Assembly: GCA_016929905.1 (NCBI GenBank)
Contig: JAFGHX010000329.1
Coordinates: 1-64,000, forward strand
Length of the DNA stretch: 64,000 bases
DNA from: Kiritimatiellia bacterium
Lineage (GTDB): Bacteria > Verrucomicrobiota > Kiritimatiellia > JAFGHX01
Direction: 5' to 3'
Below, in pieces: positions 1-8,786 of the stretch. The translations under genes and the position numbers were made by a program. The notes below the pieces were generated by a model. That model ran no database searches, was not told the DNA's origin, and saw only the letters and a list, made by a program, of their open reading frames with translations. Positions within the stretch are counted from its first letter, which is position 1. Each line of letters starts with the position of its first letter.

Positions 1-182
1 AAATCCGTTCGTAGTCAAGCCCGTAAGGGCTGTCCGTACACGCCTTTTGCCCCGGGAACGCCCCTCACGGGGCTTCCACCACAGGCGGATCTTCGACACG
101 ACAAACGGGCGCAACGCCATAATGAGAATTGCTGCGGCGGCCCGCAGCGCGCTTGCCCTGCGGTCCCGGCTCCGGTAGGCTC

Positions 183-935
183 ATGGGCCGTGCACGTATG
201 AAAGCCGATCAGCTCAGACTCATCTACGCGGGCCACATTGAACCGGACCCGCGCTGGCGCTCGAAGGTCCATGCCCACCCCGACGACGAAATTGTGGCGG
301 TGACGCAGGGCCGGCTGTTCGCCACCGTCGAGGAACGCCGTGAAGAGGCGCAAACCGGCGATGTGCTCCTGTGGCACAAGGGAATCGTGCACCAGGAGAT
401 CAGCGCCGAAGAGGAGCCGGTTGAATTCTACTACGCACGCTTCTCGGGCGAGCTCGATGTGAGCGAATTGCCCGCCCGGATGCAGGACACAACGGGCAGG
501 ATCCGGTTGATGCTCCGGTGGCTGTATGAGGAAGCGCGGTCGCTGAGCCCGAACAAGGCGGCCCTGTGTGCAAGCTATCTGCGCGCGTTGGTGGCGGAGT
601 ATGAGCGAGCGCGGTTTCCGGCAGAAAGCCGGCTCGTGTCCAAAGTCCGCCGTTTTGTGTGCAAGAACCTGGCTCGCGACCTGCAGCTGAAGGATCTGGC
701 CGAGTGCGCCGGCATGAGCGCATACCACTTCGCCCGGATGTACCGCACCGCGGCGGGCATGCCGCCCATGCAGGACGTGCGCCGGCTCCGGGTCCGGCAC
801 GCGCAGGAGCTGATCGAAACCACCGACCTGCCGCTGAAAGTGGTCGCCGCCGAAAGCGGGCTCGGCGACGCGCACAATCTCTCCCGCGTGTTCAAGAAAT
901 GCCTCGGCACCCCGCCCGGTTCGCTGCGGGGGTAA
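183..935 (+). CDS. AraC-family transcriptional regulator with N-terminal cupin
   Basis: A 250-residue protein. Residues ~15-110 look like an AraC sugar-sensing cupin (a VHAHPDDEIVAVTQG-type strand pattern, then GDVLLWHKGIVHQ). Residues ~146-250 form the double helix-turn-helix of the family, with LKDLAECAGMSAYHFARMYR for the first helix pair and the terminal FKKCLGTPPGSLR signature. Such proteins bind a ligand through the cupin and activate nearby sugar-use genes. The chosen ATG is at 183. A TTG at 129 would add 18 low-complexity residues, and an ATG at 198 is also possible, since no strong ribosome site distinguishes them. The large gene at 1196 on the same strand is the obvious candidate target (inference). 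Family assignment is secure; the ligand is unknown. Confidence 0.88.
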   Translation: MGRARMKADQLRLIYAGHIEPDPRWRSKVHAHPDDEIVAVTQGRLFATVEERREEAQTGDVLLWHKGIVHQEISAEEEPVEFYYARFSGELDVSELPARMQDTTGRIRLMLRWLYEEARSLSPNKAALCASYLRALVAEYERARFPAESRLVSKVRRFVCKNLARDLQLKDLAECAGMSAYHFARMYRTAAGMPPMQDVRRLRVRHAQELIETTDLPLKVVAAESGLGDAHNLSRVFKKCLGTPPGSLRG

Positions 936-964
936 CGTGAGTCGTCCGGTTCTCACTCGTCGTC

Positions 965-1050
965 CGTGATCGTCGCCCGTAATCGTCAACCGACTTCTCC
1001 CCAAATCGGTGTACGATTACGGGCGACGATCACGGTCGACGATTTCTCGA
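965..1050. repeat. Inverted-repeat element, 21-bp perfect arms (copy 1)
   Basis: Arms at 966-986 and 1013-1033 are perfect reverse complements (21 bp) around a 26-bp loop. The element continues as GTCGACGATTTCTCGA to 1050. A second, diverged copy with the same order of segments lies at 49386-49475. Here it sits between the AraC gene and the next gene, where it could act as a transcriptional hairpin or be a small mobile repeat. Confidence 0.85.
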
Positions 1051-1180
1051 CCCCTGGTGTCTTCCGTGGCCCCCCCCGCAAGATGTGGCAAAGAAGCCGC
1101 AAGTCCTGCTATTCACGTTCCCATCGTGATCCGGCCATACTCCGGTTGGCCGACCCAGCGCAGATTGCGCCCAACGGTGT

Positions 1181-1189
1181 GAGAGGAGG
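1181..1189 (+). promoter_or_regulatory. Strong Shine-Dalgarno for the gene at 1196
   Basis: GAGAGGAGG ends six bases before the ATG at 1196. It fixes this start despite the absence of a signal peptide. Confidence 0.75.
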
Positions 1190-1195
1190 CCGCTC

Positions 1196-3523
1196 ATGGC
1201 CAGATCGGCAGACTACCTGCAGACCGCGTACGCCAAGTGGCGGAGATCGTTGCCCGATTCCTATCCGCACCTGTCCGACTATCGGCGCGTGCTGCTCAAA
1301 TGGGTGAAGGGGTTCGAAGCGTACTGGGAACCCGATCCCGATCAGCCCGCACTCGGCAAGTGCCGCACACGCATGAAGCAAACGCCCGTCAACACGGCTC
1401 GCGTACTCCCTGTGTACGCGGCATGCGCGGCATGCGGCGGACCCGCAGACCCGGAATGGCCGGCCGAACGGTTTGCCCGGCGAATCAATGCGGCCATCGC
1501 CTATCTCTGCTCCGGTTACGACGCCACGCGGAACCCGGCCATGCCGAATTTTCAATACCGCAGCGAATCCTGCCCCACCGGGTATTGGGCCATCCAGCCC
1601 GGGCCCAACCAGCATCGGGCGGAGCATTGGGTTATCGGCAACATGCTCGACGTGATGCAGATCGCCCCCGACATTCTGACCGCGGAGAACCGGCGGCGCA
1701 TCCGCGAGATCCTTGTGGACATCGTGGAGGCCGAACGCACGAGCGGCCGCGCCTATTCGCTGACCGATTACCGGCACGAAGGCATTACCTGGACCATGAA
1801 CCTGTTTGCGCGCGGGGCCATGTTCTACCCCGACCACCCTCTGGCGCAAGAGTGGATGGATATTGCCAAGCACGGGTTTGCCAGCTCCATGTCGGTTGAG
1901 CAGGACCTGCAGAATGAGCGCGTGCTCGACGGCAAGCCGGTCAAGGAATGGGTGGCCCGGCGTTGCCCGGTCTTCTACCCCGATTTCACCTTCAGCCACC
2001 ACGGGCTCGGGATTCACCCGGGCTACATGTGCCTGGGCTTCCATCGCACCGCGTCGCTGTACGAGCTGATGAAGCGGCGCGGCCTTGCCATCTCGCCGGT
2101 ATGGTACAACCGCTATCGCGACACCCGAAACATCATAAAGGGCCTGGCGCTATGGGACGGCCGCGTGGCCTACCCCAATGGAAAGGACTGGGCCGACTAC
2201 GTCTACGGCGCGGCGAGCATGCTGTTCCACATGGTCGGCCTCCAGATGATGTTCCGCGACGGCGAGGCCCGCCGCATCGAGCAGGGCATCTTTCGCCAAC
2301 TCGAATGGCTGCAGCTCAGCCGCGGTGAGGGCAATTTCAGTCCGCCGGACGCGGAATACGTCTTCAACACAAACGATGCCAAGAACCTCGCGTTTGCCTG
2401 GTGGGTCCATGAAAACCACGGGTTCGCCCGGCCCATGAAGCCGGAGAAGTTCGACCGAAGGCCGACCCGGGTTCTTCACAGCCCGCACTCCGAGTTCGTC
2501 TGCGTGCGCGATCCTTCCCGATTCGCCTCGTGGGGGTGGCATGCCATGCCCGTGCCCTACGCGCCCCGCGGGCGCGGGCCCACGACGGGCCTGATCATCC
2601 CGCGCGGGCGCGGCTACGGCGATCATCTGGCGCAATGGGACGACAGTCTCATCCCGGAATACTGGACGGAGTCCGACACGGGCGAGTCGCGCTTTCTCAA
2701 AGCCGTTTCAAAGAGCCGGCAGGTGGAAACCTTCAAGGGCGGGTTCGCGGTGAGCGAGCAATTCGACATGCACCCCGCGGCGGCCGACAAGAAGGAGATT
2801 TTGCCCGCGGTTGTCGCGGACCAGCGGGTTATGGTGGCGCTGCCCGACGGCCGGACGGTTCTGTTCTTCGCCTGCGGCAAGGCGCTTGAATCCGTGCAAG
2901 GGCTTAGCACCACCGACATGCATTACCACTTCGTGCGGTCGGTCTTCTCGGACATGAAGCGGATGGTTTACCACGATGCCGGGCAGGAGGAATGCCGCCA
3001 CATCCGGAACAAACGCACGACCTGGCTCAATATCGACGGGATGCTGGGGATTGTACCCGTCGGCATGAAGGCCCGAGTTTCCTGCACACCCTACGGCGAA
3101 GTGGACAAGAAGGGGAACCCTCCGGTGAATGCGCGCGATCCGTTCGGCATGCATGCCGGCCAGACCGTCCTGCTGGAAGTCTGCTCGTTACGGGCCAAGG
3201 ACTACCGGGCGGGCCAGGACGTGTTCGGCGCGGGGGTCGGCTTTGTGACCGACGTCACGCCCGCGAAGACACGGCAACTGGCGAAGGTCTTCCGCGAAGA
3301 GACACCGTGCGAGGGTGTGCGGCTGTACCGGTTGCGGGGCCAGGATGGAAAGGAGTACGTGGTGGCGGCAAACGTGTCCGATTCCGATGCGCGGATTCCT
3401 GCCGTCGCATTCAAGGGCGCCAGGTTCCTTACCCGCGAGCGGGCCGGGGAAACCGGCGGCAGGGGCACGACAGCCTGTGTCAGGCTGGCTGCGCGCCATT
3501 GCATCGTACTCGCAGCGAAATAG
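1196..3523 (+). CDS. Putative polysaccharide lyase-like toroid protein (family uncertain)
   Basis: A 775-residue protein with no signal peptide. The first ~400 residues are rich in Trp, Tyr and His and look helical. They include YPDFTFSHHGLGIHPGY near residue 262, which resembles the Asp-Phe/His-Gly-Tyr region of (alpha/alpha)-toroid lyases of the PL8/heparinase type. The following ~375 residues are beta-rich (for example TTWLNIDGMLGIVPVG), as expected of the C-terminal sandwich in such enzymes. The expected reaction would be eliminative cleavage of a uronic-acid polysaccharide, but I cannot point to a full catalytic set, so function is inference. The strong RBS and the upstream AraC gene suggest an inducible carbohydrate gene. 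The cytoplasmic location is odd for a lyase and could mean it acts on imported oligosaccharides. Confidence 0.5.
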   Translation: MARSADYLQTAYAKWRRSLPDSYPHLSDYRRVLLKWVKGFEAYWEPDPDQPALGKCRTRMKQTPVNTARVLPVYAACAACGGPADPEWPAERFARRINAAIAYLCSGYDATRNPAMPNFQYRSESCPTGYWAIQPGPNQHRAEHWVIGNMLDVMQIAPDILTAENRRRIREILVDIVEAERTSGRAYSLTDYRHEGITWTMNLFARGAMFYPDHPLAQEWMDIAKHGFASSMSVEQDLQNERVLDGKPVKEWVARRCPVFYPDFTFSHHGLGIHPGYMCLGFHRTASLYELMKRRGLAISPVWYNRYRDTRNIIKGLALWDGRVAYPNGKDWADYVYGAASMLFHMVGLQMMFRDGEARRIEQGIFRQLEWLQLSRGEGNFSPPDAEYVFNTNDAKNLAFAWWVHENHGFARPMKPEKFDRRPTRVLHSPHSEFVCVRDPSRFASWGWHAMPVPYAPRGRGPTTGLIIPRGRGYGDHLAQWDDSLIPEYWTESDTGESRFLKAVSKSRQVETFKGGFAVSEQFDMHPAAADKKEILPAVVADQRVMVALPDGRTVLFFACGKALESVQGLSTTDMHYHFVRSVFSDMKRMVYHDAGQEECRHIRNKRTTWLNIDGMLGIVPVGMKARVSCTPYGEVDKKGNPPVNARDPFGMHAGQTVLLEVCSLRAKDYRAGQDVFGAGVGFVTDVTPAKTRQLAKVFREETPCEGVRLYRLRGQDGKEYVVAANVSDSDARIPAVAFKGARFLTRERAGETGGRGTTACVRLAARHCIVLAAK

Positions 3524-3555
3524 ACGAGCCCGGATCGCCGGATGCCATCGGGGCG

Positions 3556-4026
3556 CTAGCCGTAGCGTTTGAGCAGTCGGGGGTCAAACTCGAACGGTTG
3601 CGGCGGCCCTATGGACAGCTTCGAGAAGTCGCGATGCGAAGGGTTAATGAGAAAATTGCTCTCCGCGGGGATGATGACGCTCGGGACCTCGAGCAGAACG
3701 GACGATTGGCCGGCGACCCACGCGTCGCCGATACTCTTCGTTGAGGACGGGGCCGGATCTGCCGTCCAGTCGCTCGGCAAAGCGCCGGGATCCAGGGTCT
3801 CGACCAGAGCCTCGTCGAACCGCACGGAGATGCAGATGTAGTTCCAGAGCACTTCATGGGACTCGAGGTGAACGAGGAGTTCCAGGCCGGCGAGGGACAG
3901 TGATCCAGAGACGTAGACAAGGGGCGTTCCTTTGCTGTTCCAGCGTCCGCCATAGAGGCGAGCGCCCTCGCCGTCAAACGCATCGGAGACATGAAGCGGC
4001 TTGAGGATGCGCCAAGCGACTCCCAT
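3556..4026 (-). CDS. RES-domain toxin of a RES/Xre toxin-antitoxin pair
   Basis: A 156-residue protein matching the RES family in length and layout. An early Arg lies in YGGRWNSKGTPLVYVS (R28, Y38), followed by a Ser/Glu region (S42, E49 in SLSLAGLELLVHL), and a conserved PSVIIPAESNFLINPSH near residue 115. RES toxins fold like ADP-ribosyltransferases and deplete NAD+ in characterised systems. The ATG overlaps the antitoxin stop codon by one base (TGATG), giving translational coupling with the antitoxin first, as is usual for this class. It converges on the gene ending at 3523 with a 32-bp gap. Family confidence is high; toxicity is inferred from the family. Confidence 0.88.
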   Translation of the reverse strand: MGVAWRILKPLHVSDAFDGEGARLYGGRWNSKGTPLVYVSGSLSLAGLELLVHLESHEVLWNYICISVRFDEALVETLDPGALPSDWTADPAPSSTKSIGDAWVAGQSSVLLEVPSVIIPAESNFLINPSHRDFSKLSIGPPQPFEFDPRLLKRYG

Positions 4027-4562
4027 CAGGCCAACACCCCCTGCTCAAGCCTGCCGAGCAAATCGAAGACTTCCTGTGCGCCAGGCTCGGTGACCGCGTA
4101 CTCCAACGGCGCCACGCCGCCCAGCGCCTTCTTGGGTGTCTTCAGCCAACGTGCCGCCCGCTCGGCACCCTCGAGGACCTCCAGTGCACGGTCAAAAAGC
4201 CGCGCGACACGGAAAAGCCTCTCGGACTCGTCCGTTTTGAACCGCCCTTCCCTTTTGCGTCGACTCAAGGTCCTGGCCGCAACGCTGATAGTGCCTGCCA
4301 GCACATTGGCGGGAACGCCAAGCTGGCTCTGGAGCCGTTCGAAGCTTGAGAAGGGCAAACCCGCTTTGAGCGCGCTGACGATGGCTGAGCGATCCCCGGA
4401 GCTCAACCCGATCGAACAGCCGTAGAACGCGCGGCGCTTGGGCGTGGCTCGGAAAGACACCAGGAACCGCCGCCGTTTGCGTCGCTCGTCCTGAGGCCGC
4501 ACGGAAACCGCCCATTCATACGTTTCGGTCTTCGCCTCCGCAACCTGCCATTTCTTTCCCAT
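4026..4562 (-). CDS. Xre/ParS-type antitoxin (MbcA-like)
   Basis: A 178-residue protein. The N-terminal half is basic (EWAVSVRPQDERRKRRRF). The C-terminal half has the layout of Xre-MbcA-ParS antitoxins: SSFERLQSQLGVPANVLAGTI-type DNA-binding helices, then the toxin-binding segment SERLFRVARLFDRALEV and the closing WLKTPKKALGG/APLEY motif. It should block the RES toxin active site and repress its own operon. I chose the ATG at 4562 because a promoter with flanking operator arms lies at 4585-4624. The longer reading frame to 4691 would place the promoter inside the coding region and overlap the neighbouring gene. Confidence 0.85.
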   Translation of the reverse strand: MGKKWQVAEAKTETYEWAVSVRPQDERRKRRRFLVSFRATPKRRAFYGCSIGLSSGDRSAIVSALKAGLPFSSFERLQSQLGVPANVLAGTISVAARTLSRRKREGRFKTDESERLFRVARLFDRALEVLEGAERAARWLKTPKKALGGVAPLEYAVTEPGAQEVFDLLGRLEQGVLA

Positions 4563-4584
4563 GCGGTCACCAGCTTTCGCCTTA

Positions 4585-4624
4585 CGCCATATTGCAAGTA
4601 TATCATGGCCATATGGCGCGTCAA
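4585..4624 (-). promoter_or_regulatory. Promoter and palindromic operator of the toxin-antitoxin operon
   Basis: Read on the minus strand there is TTGACG (4619-4624), a 16-bp spacer, and TATACT (4597-4602). Perfect 8-bp inverted arms CGCCATAT/ATATGGCG (4611-4618 and 4585-4592) flank the -10 box with an 18-bp gap. The symmetry and placement suggest autorepression by the antitoxin or the toxin-antitoxin complex. Confidence 0.8.
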
Positions 4625-4651
4625 GCCTTTTGCGGGTGTTCGAGGGCCAAG

Positions 4652-6976
4652 CTAGTCCGCAAAGCCCAGGATCGCCTTCGCGATCCGCCACCGGAAGTAG
4701 TCGTAGGTGCTCGGCTGCCAGCTGTTGGTCGGGTCAAGGAAATCGCGGGACAGCCGCGACTGGAGTTCGCCGAGGACGGCCTGGGCCTCGCCGGCGGCGC
4801 GATGCGCCGGATTCCGCGCGAGCTTCGCGCGCAGGAGCGCGAGATAGCGCAGGTCGTCGATGCCTGCCCTGTAGTTGTAGAGGGTTTGCGTGGGCAGAAC
4901 GTTCCAGTCGGGGTCAAAGGCGGTGTCGATGCTGCCGCCGCTGTTGGCGAATCCGAACAGCAGGTCGGGCGCCGCGCCGCCCCAGGTGAAATTCCACTGC
5001 AGGCGGCCCTTCGCGCCGACGAGCTGCAGATAGTAGCCGTATGACATCCGGCTGCCGCCCGCGTTGTAGATCCACAGGTCGGGCCCCTTCGCCCTGACGA
5101 GGTCCAACGTCTTGCCGTTGAGCGGGAAGGCGGAATTCGGGCAGACGATATCGAGGTAGGGCAGCATCGGCTCGGCGATCTGGGCACTCAACGAAGAATA
5201 GAACACCTTGTAGGGGTACCCGACCATCGGCTTGATCTCCTGCAGGAACCTGGCCAGTTCCCGGCCGTAATGCGCGCCGCGGACTCCCTCGTTGCCGAGT
5301 TCGTCGGCCATGTAGAGGTAGATTTCCGGCCAGTTGCGTGCTTTGGCCGTGTCATAGAACAGCTTCAACATCGCCGCGGCGGGTTGCTTGGCTTCCTCCT
5401 TGAACCGGATCTCTTCGACTGCCGTCTTCTCAACACGGGTACGGTGAAAGAAGTGCGGGCAGTTGTTCATGAAGCTCGTCCACCCCATCCCGAACTCACT
5501 GGCGACCTTGAATCCGCGGTCGCGGATGGCGTCGAAATGGTAGACCCAGCGTTGCCATTGCTCCTCGCTGAACGCCGGTTTGCCGGTTTCCTTGTCGATC
5601 TTGATCGGGCCCCAGGGCAGGCTGATGGAAACCGTATTGAAACCCAGTTCCTGCATGAGGTCGTACTGGTTCATGCAGACCGTCTCGTAGGCGGACTGGG
5701 GGATGTTCTTCTGAAAGTTGTAGGCGCGGAACACCAGGCTGTCCGGCGCGCCGTGATACATGCCGAAGTACCGATCGGGCGGCGGCAACCGCAGGTCGAG
5801 GACGCGGACCTGGACGGGGAGCGTCTTGACAAGCCCGTTACCCGAGCGAAACGCCACCTTGCCGGCGTAAATGCCGGAGGGCGCGTTCTCCGGGATGTGC
5901 ACGGTGAGGTAGAACGCACGGGTAATGTGGGCATCGCCGGGCACGCGAACCTGCCGGCTGAGAAAGGCCGGGCTGACCGAGTAGTGCTTCTTGTCGCGGC
6001 CGAGCCGTTCGAGGTAGCGGCAGTACTCCAGCCGAATCCGGTCCCGTCCGATGCGGCCGGGCCCATTCAAGTCGCCGACGGCGACGTCCACCGCGCCAAG
6101 CTCGTTGAGAGGCAGGAACCCGACCTGCGCGGTGACGCGCTCGCCGAGCGCGCCGAAGAGTTTGACGGGCCGCTCGATTTCCTCTTCGCCGGGCACCGTG
6201 TTCGGATAGACCCGGTCCATGAAGTGGCGGGAGAAGAGCACCAGGCCGCCCTGCTTCTGTTCCGCCGTGGCGGGCAGTGCGGGTTCCGGGGTCTTGCGCG
6301 GGGTGTGGACGTAATAGGAATCGAACCACTCCTGCCGTTTGCGGTCGAGTTCGGCGCAGAACGCCCGGCCTTCGGGATCGCCGGCGCGGTGGATGACCAT
6401 GGCGTTGAGGGAGAAGTGGTCGCTGAACGTCAGCTCGAGCGATTTGGCGACTGTGGTCCGGAAGCGGTAGACGGGGAAGTGGTGCGCCATGTAGCGCTGC
6501 CACAGGCTCTGGCCGGGCCGAAGGAACGTGTGATACGACTTGAAGTACACGCCGTCCGGCGCGAAGAACGAAGCGAAATCACGCTTCTCTTCTACCACCT
6601 TCTGCCCATCGATCTTGACCCAGCGATTATAGACTTCGGACTTGGCGCGGTTCAACTTCCGGCAGGCGCCGGACAGGATGTAGATCTCGTACTCGCCCGG
6701 CGGCAGATCGATTTTGAACGCGCGCGGGTGATCGACGCGATCGCAGCATAGGTCGTCGAGTTGCAGCACGGTCCAATCGCGGTTGGTGTCCTCGGCCGAC
6801 TGTCCTTTCTTGGCGAACCCCCAGCCGCGTTCCGCCGTGTATTGGGCGGCGGGCGTGACCTGGGTGAACCCGCCGGCGACGGGTCCTTTTTCGGGGCCGA
6901 AGTCGAATCGCAGGATCTCGCCGCGCGCCGCGCCACACGCGACACAGAGGAACGCTGTTGCCGCAATCCGTCTCAT
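4652..6976 (-). CDS. Secreted glycoside-hydrolase-like protein with DUF4091 domain
   Basis: A 774-residue protein with signal peptide MRRIAATAFLCVACGAARG. An N-terminal galactose-binding-like domain (FDFGPEKGPVAGGFTQVTP, to ~residue 190) is followed by a beta-sandwich (~250-390), then a TIM-barrel-like region with LMQELGFNTVSISLPWG and an acidic YMADELGNEG candidate site. The C-terminus has the DUF4091 pattern (WNFTWGGAAPDLLFGF, ending in YNYRAGIDDLRYLALL). DUF4091 proteins occur in polysaccharide-use loci; the substrate is unknown. The start at 6976 has GGGAGGAT just upstream. An upstream extension would translate the short-period repeat, so I rejected it. It is the last gene of the minus-strand carbohydrate run. 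Confidence 0.78.
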   Translation of the reverse strand: MRRIAATAFLCVACGAARGEILRFDFGPEKGPVAGGFTQVTPAAQYTAERGWGFAKKGQSAEDTNRDWTVLQLDDLCCDRVDHPRAFKIDLPPGEYEIYILSGACRKLNRAKSEVYNRWVKIDGQKVVEEKRDFASFFAPDGVYFKSYHTFLRPGQSLWQRYMAHHFPVYRFRTTVAKSLELTFSDHFSLNAMVIHRAGDPEGRAFCAELDRKRQEWFDSYYVHTPRKTPEPALPATAEQKQGGLVLFSRHFMDRVYPNTVPGEEEIERPVKLFGALGERVTAQVGFLPLNELGAVDVAVGDLNGPGRIGRDRIRLEYCRYLERLGRDKKHYSVSPAFLSRQVRVPGDAHITRAFYLTVHIPENAPSGIYAGKVAFRSGNGLVKTLPVQVRVLDLRLPPPDRYFGMYHGAPDSLVFRAYNFQKNIPQSAYETVCMNQYDLMQELGFNTVSISLPWGPIKIDKETGKPAFSEEQWQRWVYHFDAIRDRGFKVASEFGMGWTSFMNNCPHFFHRTRVEKTAVEEIRFKEEAKQPAAAMLKLFYDTAKARNWPEIYLYMADELGNEGVRGAHYGRELARFLQEIKPMVGYPYKVFYSSLSAQIAEPMLPYLDIVCPNSAFPLNGKTLDLVRAKGPDLWIYNAGGSRMSYGYYLQLVGAKGRLQWNFTWGGAAPDLLFGFANSGGSIDTAFDPDWNVLPTQTLYNYRAGIDDLRYLALLRAKLARNPAHRAAGEAQAVLGELQSRLSRDFLDPTNSWQPSTYDYFRWRIAKAILGFAD

Positions 6977-6983
6977 ACGCCTA

Positions 6984-7048
6984 TCCTCCCATCTTCCACT
7001 CTTCCACTCTTCCACTCTTCCATTCTGCCATTCTTCCACTCTTCCAGT
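6984..7048. repeat. Short-period CTTCCACT tandem tract
   Basis: Imperfect units of CTTCCACT(C/T) fill the gap between the DUF4091 and CBM9 genes. Similar GGAAGAGTGG or CTTCCACC tracts occur at 24722-24760, 30788-30830, 36228-36270, 36345-36372 and 62863-62912, always between genes. Confidence 0.8.
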
Positions 7049-7051
7049 GCC

Positions 7052-8485
7052 TCACAGCGGCGGTTCGGCCAGTCCGAAGCTGGCCTGCCCCGTTTCGACC
7101 TCCGCTCCGGCCGCGTCGAGCAGGCGGACTTTCAGGGTGTGGATGCCGGGTTTGAGCCCGGCGGCGGTGATGCCGAACTCGAGGGTGGTGCCGTCGATGC
7201 CAGGGATCAGTTCGGACTTCTCGCCGCCGGGTCCGGCGAGCGCGGCCTCCAGTTTCATCGTCTGGCGACTCAGCGCGCCGAGGCTGACGGCGATCTTGCC
7301 TCTGACCTCACGGACATCGGAGAACTGGCCGTAGGGCCGGACGGTCAGTCCGAGCAGCGCCGGGATCTCGCCGCGCTGGACGGAGTAGTAGACCATGCGT
7401 CCGCGCGGGTCCGCGACGGTGAGTTCGGCTTTGGCCTCGCCTTGTCTGGCCTCGATGGTGTAGGGCACCGCGATCTGGCGGGTCGCGCCGGCGGCGAGGG
7501 CAACGGTGGTGGCGTTCTGCCGCTCGCCGCTCGCATCGGTCACGCTGACGACCACGCGGTATTCCCCGGCCTGCGCGAGCGGCTTGAGCGCGGCCTGGCA
7601 CCGGTTCTCGCCGTAGGCGGCGGCGCCGAAGGACAGATCGCGCACGTCGAGTTGCGGTTCACCGAGCCAGATCTGGCCGTAGGAGGCGGGGTCGTGCCAG
7701 TCGCACGGCACCCAATTGGTGAGTTCGCCGGTCCGGCGGTTGGCGCTGGTGACTTCGAGCCCCCACTTGGCGCCAAGCGGGACACCGGGCACGCCCATGG
7801 CCCGGACGGGAATGGCGATTTCGACGACCCAGGCGTCCTCACCCACCGCCACCTTGAGCTTCGCCTCCGAACTCCAACCCTTGTCGGTGTCGCGCTTGGT
7901 CTTGAAAGCGACTTCCGCGGCGGCCGGGTCCTGAACCCACGAGACGGTGTGCCGGGCGTCGAACAGGTTCCCGGCCGAATTGACGATGAGCTGGTAGTAC
8001 TCCACATGCCGGAGCGCGGGGTCGAGGAAGAGCTCGACCTCGTCGTCCTCCCAGATGTGGCCGTCGTCGTTCCAGGTGGTGCGGGTGACGAGCTGGTGGC
8101 CGGGGGCCTTGACGCAGACGACGGCGAAGTAGACGTGTTCCTGGTCGAAGCAGGCCTTGACCTGCCGCTGTTCGACGGCGAGCCGCTTGAGCCGGTAGAC
8201 GGAGAAGGGGCTGAACGGCTCGGCCGTCTGCCAGCACGGGTCGTCGAGCTTGCCGTCGATGCGCGGGGGCGTCTCCGCGAACGAGACGCGCTGAAGCGCC
8301 GGCGGCGTTGCGGGCACGTCGGGCTCCTTCTGCTCGTTGCGGAATTGGAGAGAGGAGAAGACCTCGCCGGCATGGGCGGCGGACACGAGGGCGAAGCATG
8401 CGGCTACAGTCCGTGTGAGGACATGAATCTGCGCGGCTCGCGGGACGCTCGCCCTCCATTTGTTTGGATTTCTGAGCGGCTTCAT
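7052..8485 (-). CDS. Secreted CBM9-family carbohydrate-binding protein
   Basis: A 477-residue protein. A signal-peptide region (MKPLRNPNKW..., then TVAACFALVSAAHAGE) precedes a family 9 carbohydrate-binding fold at ~residues 60-255. The fold shows the hallmark opening PRIDGKLDDPCWQTAEPF, a central DDEVELFLDP, and YYQLIVNSAGNLFD. The remaining ~220 residues are beta-rich and unassigned. CBM9 domains bind glycan ends. The ATG at 8485 has AAGGAG nine bases upstream; extending further would translate a 220-bp 8-mer repeat. The signal-peptide codons at 8434-8460 resemble the repeat at 19621-19722. It is probably cotranscribed with the DUF4091 gene. Confidence 0.8.
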   Translation of the reverse strand: MKPLRNPNKWRASVPRAAQIHVLTRTVAACFALVSAAHAGEVFSSLQFRNEQKEPDVPATPPALQRVSFAETPPRIDGKLDDPCWQTAEPFSPFSVYRLKRLAVEQRQVKACFDQEHVYFAVVCVKAPGHQLVTRTTWNDDGHIWEDDEVELFLDPALRHVEYYQLIVNSAGNLFDARHTVSWVQDPAAAEVAFKTKRDTDKGWSSEAKLKVAVGEDAWVVEIAIPVRAMGVPGVPLGAKWGLEVTSANRRTGELTNWVPCDWHDPASYGQIWLGEPQLDVRDLSFGAAAYGENRCQAALKPLAQAGEYRVVVSVTDASGERQNATTVALAAGATRQIAVPYTIEARQGEAKAELTVADPRGRMVYYSVQRGEIPALLGLTVRPYGQFSDVREVRGKIAVSLGALSRQTMKLEAALAGPGGEKSELIPGIDGTTLEFGITAAGLKPGIHTLKVRLLDAAGAEVETGQASFGLAEPPL

Positions 8486-8505
8486 GTCAGGCTCCTTTCG
8501 CAGGG

Positions 8506-8726
8506 GTGGGACCGTGGGACCGTGGGACCGTAGGACCGTGGGACCGTAGGACCGTGGGACCGTAGGACCGTGGGACCGTAGGACCGTGGGACCGTAGGAC
8601 CGTAGGACCGTGGGACCGTGGGACCGTAGGACCGTAGGACCGTGGGACCGTGGGACCGTAGGACCGTGGGACCGTGGGACTGTGGGACCGTGGGACCGTG
8701 GGACTGTGGGACCGTGGGACCGTGGG
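8506..8726. repeat. 8-bp tandem repeat tract (GGGACCGT / AGGACCGT)
   Basis: About 27 units of GGGACCGT, with AGGACCGT and a few GGGACTGT variants, run without interruption. They fill most of the 301-bp gap between the CBM9 gene and its upstream neighbour. The pattern of G and A units is irregular, as expected from slippage and unit shuffling. Confidence 0.95.
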
Positions 8727-8786
8727 GCGGCACGGCTCGATGGGTTTGCGGCGCACGCAGGCATTTCAAGACGCGGGACCACTCCA

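Noticed and set aside
1..182. Possible gene or RNA at the left edge
   Set aside because: Only an antisense frame and a TTG-started extension of the AraC gene are open; no domain, promoter or RNA structure is convincing.
4563..4691. N-terminal extension of the antitoxin to 4691
   Set aside because: It would overlap the DUF4091 gene and bury a strong promoter with operator arms.
8506..8726. CRISPR array
   Set aside because: Units are 8 bp without spacers; no cas gene is present. No other tract in the window has repeat-spacer spacing.
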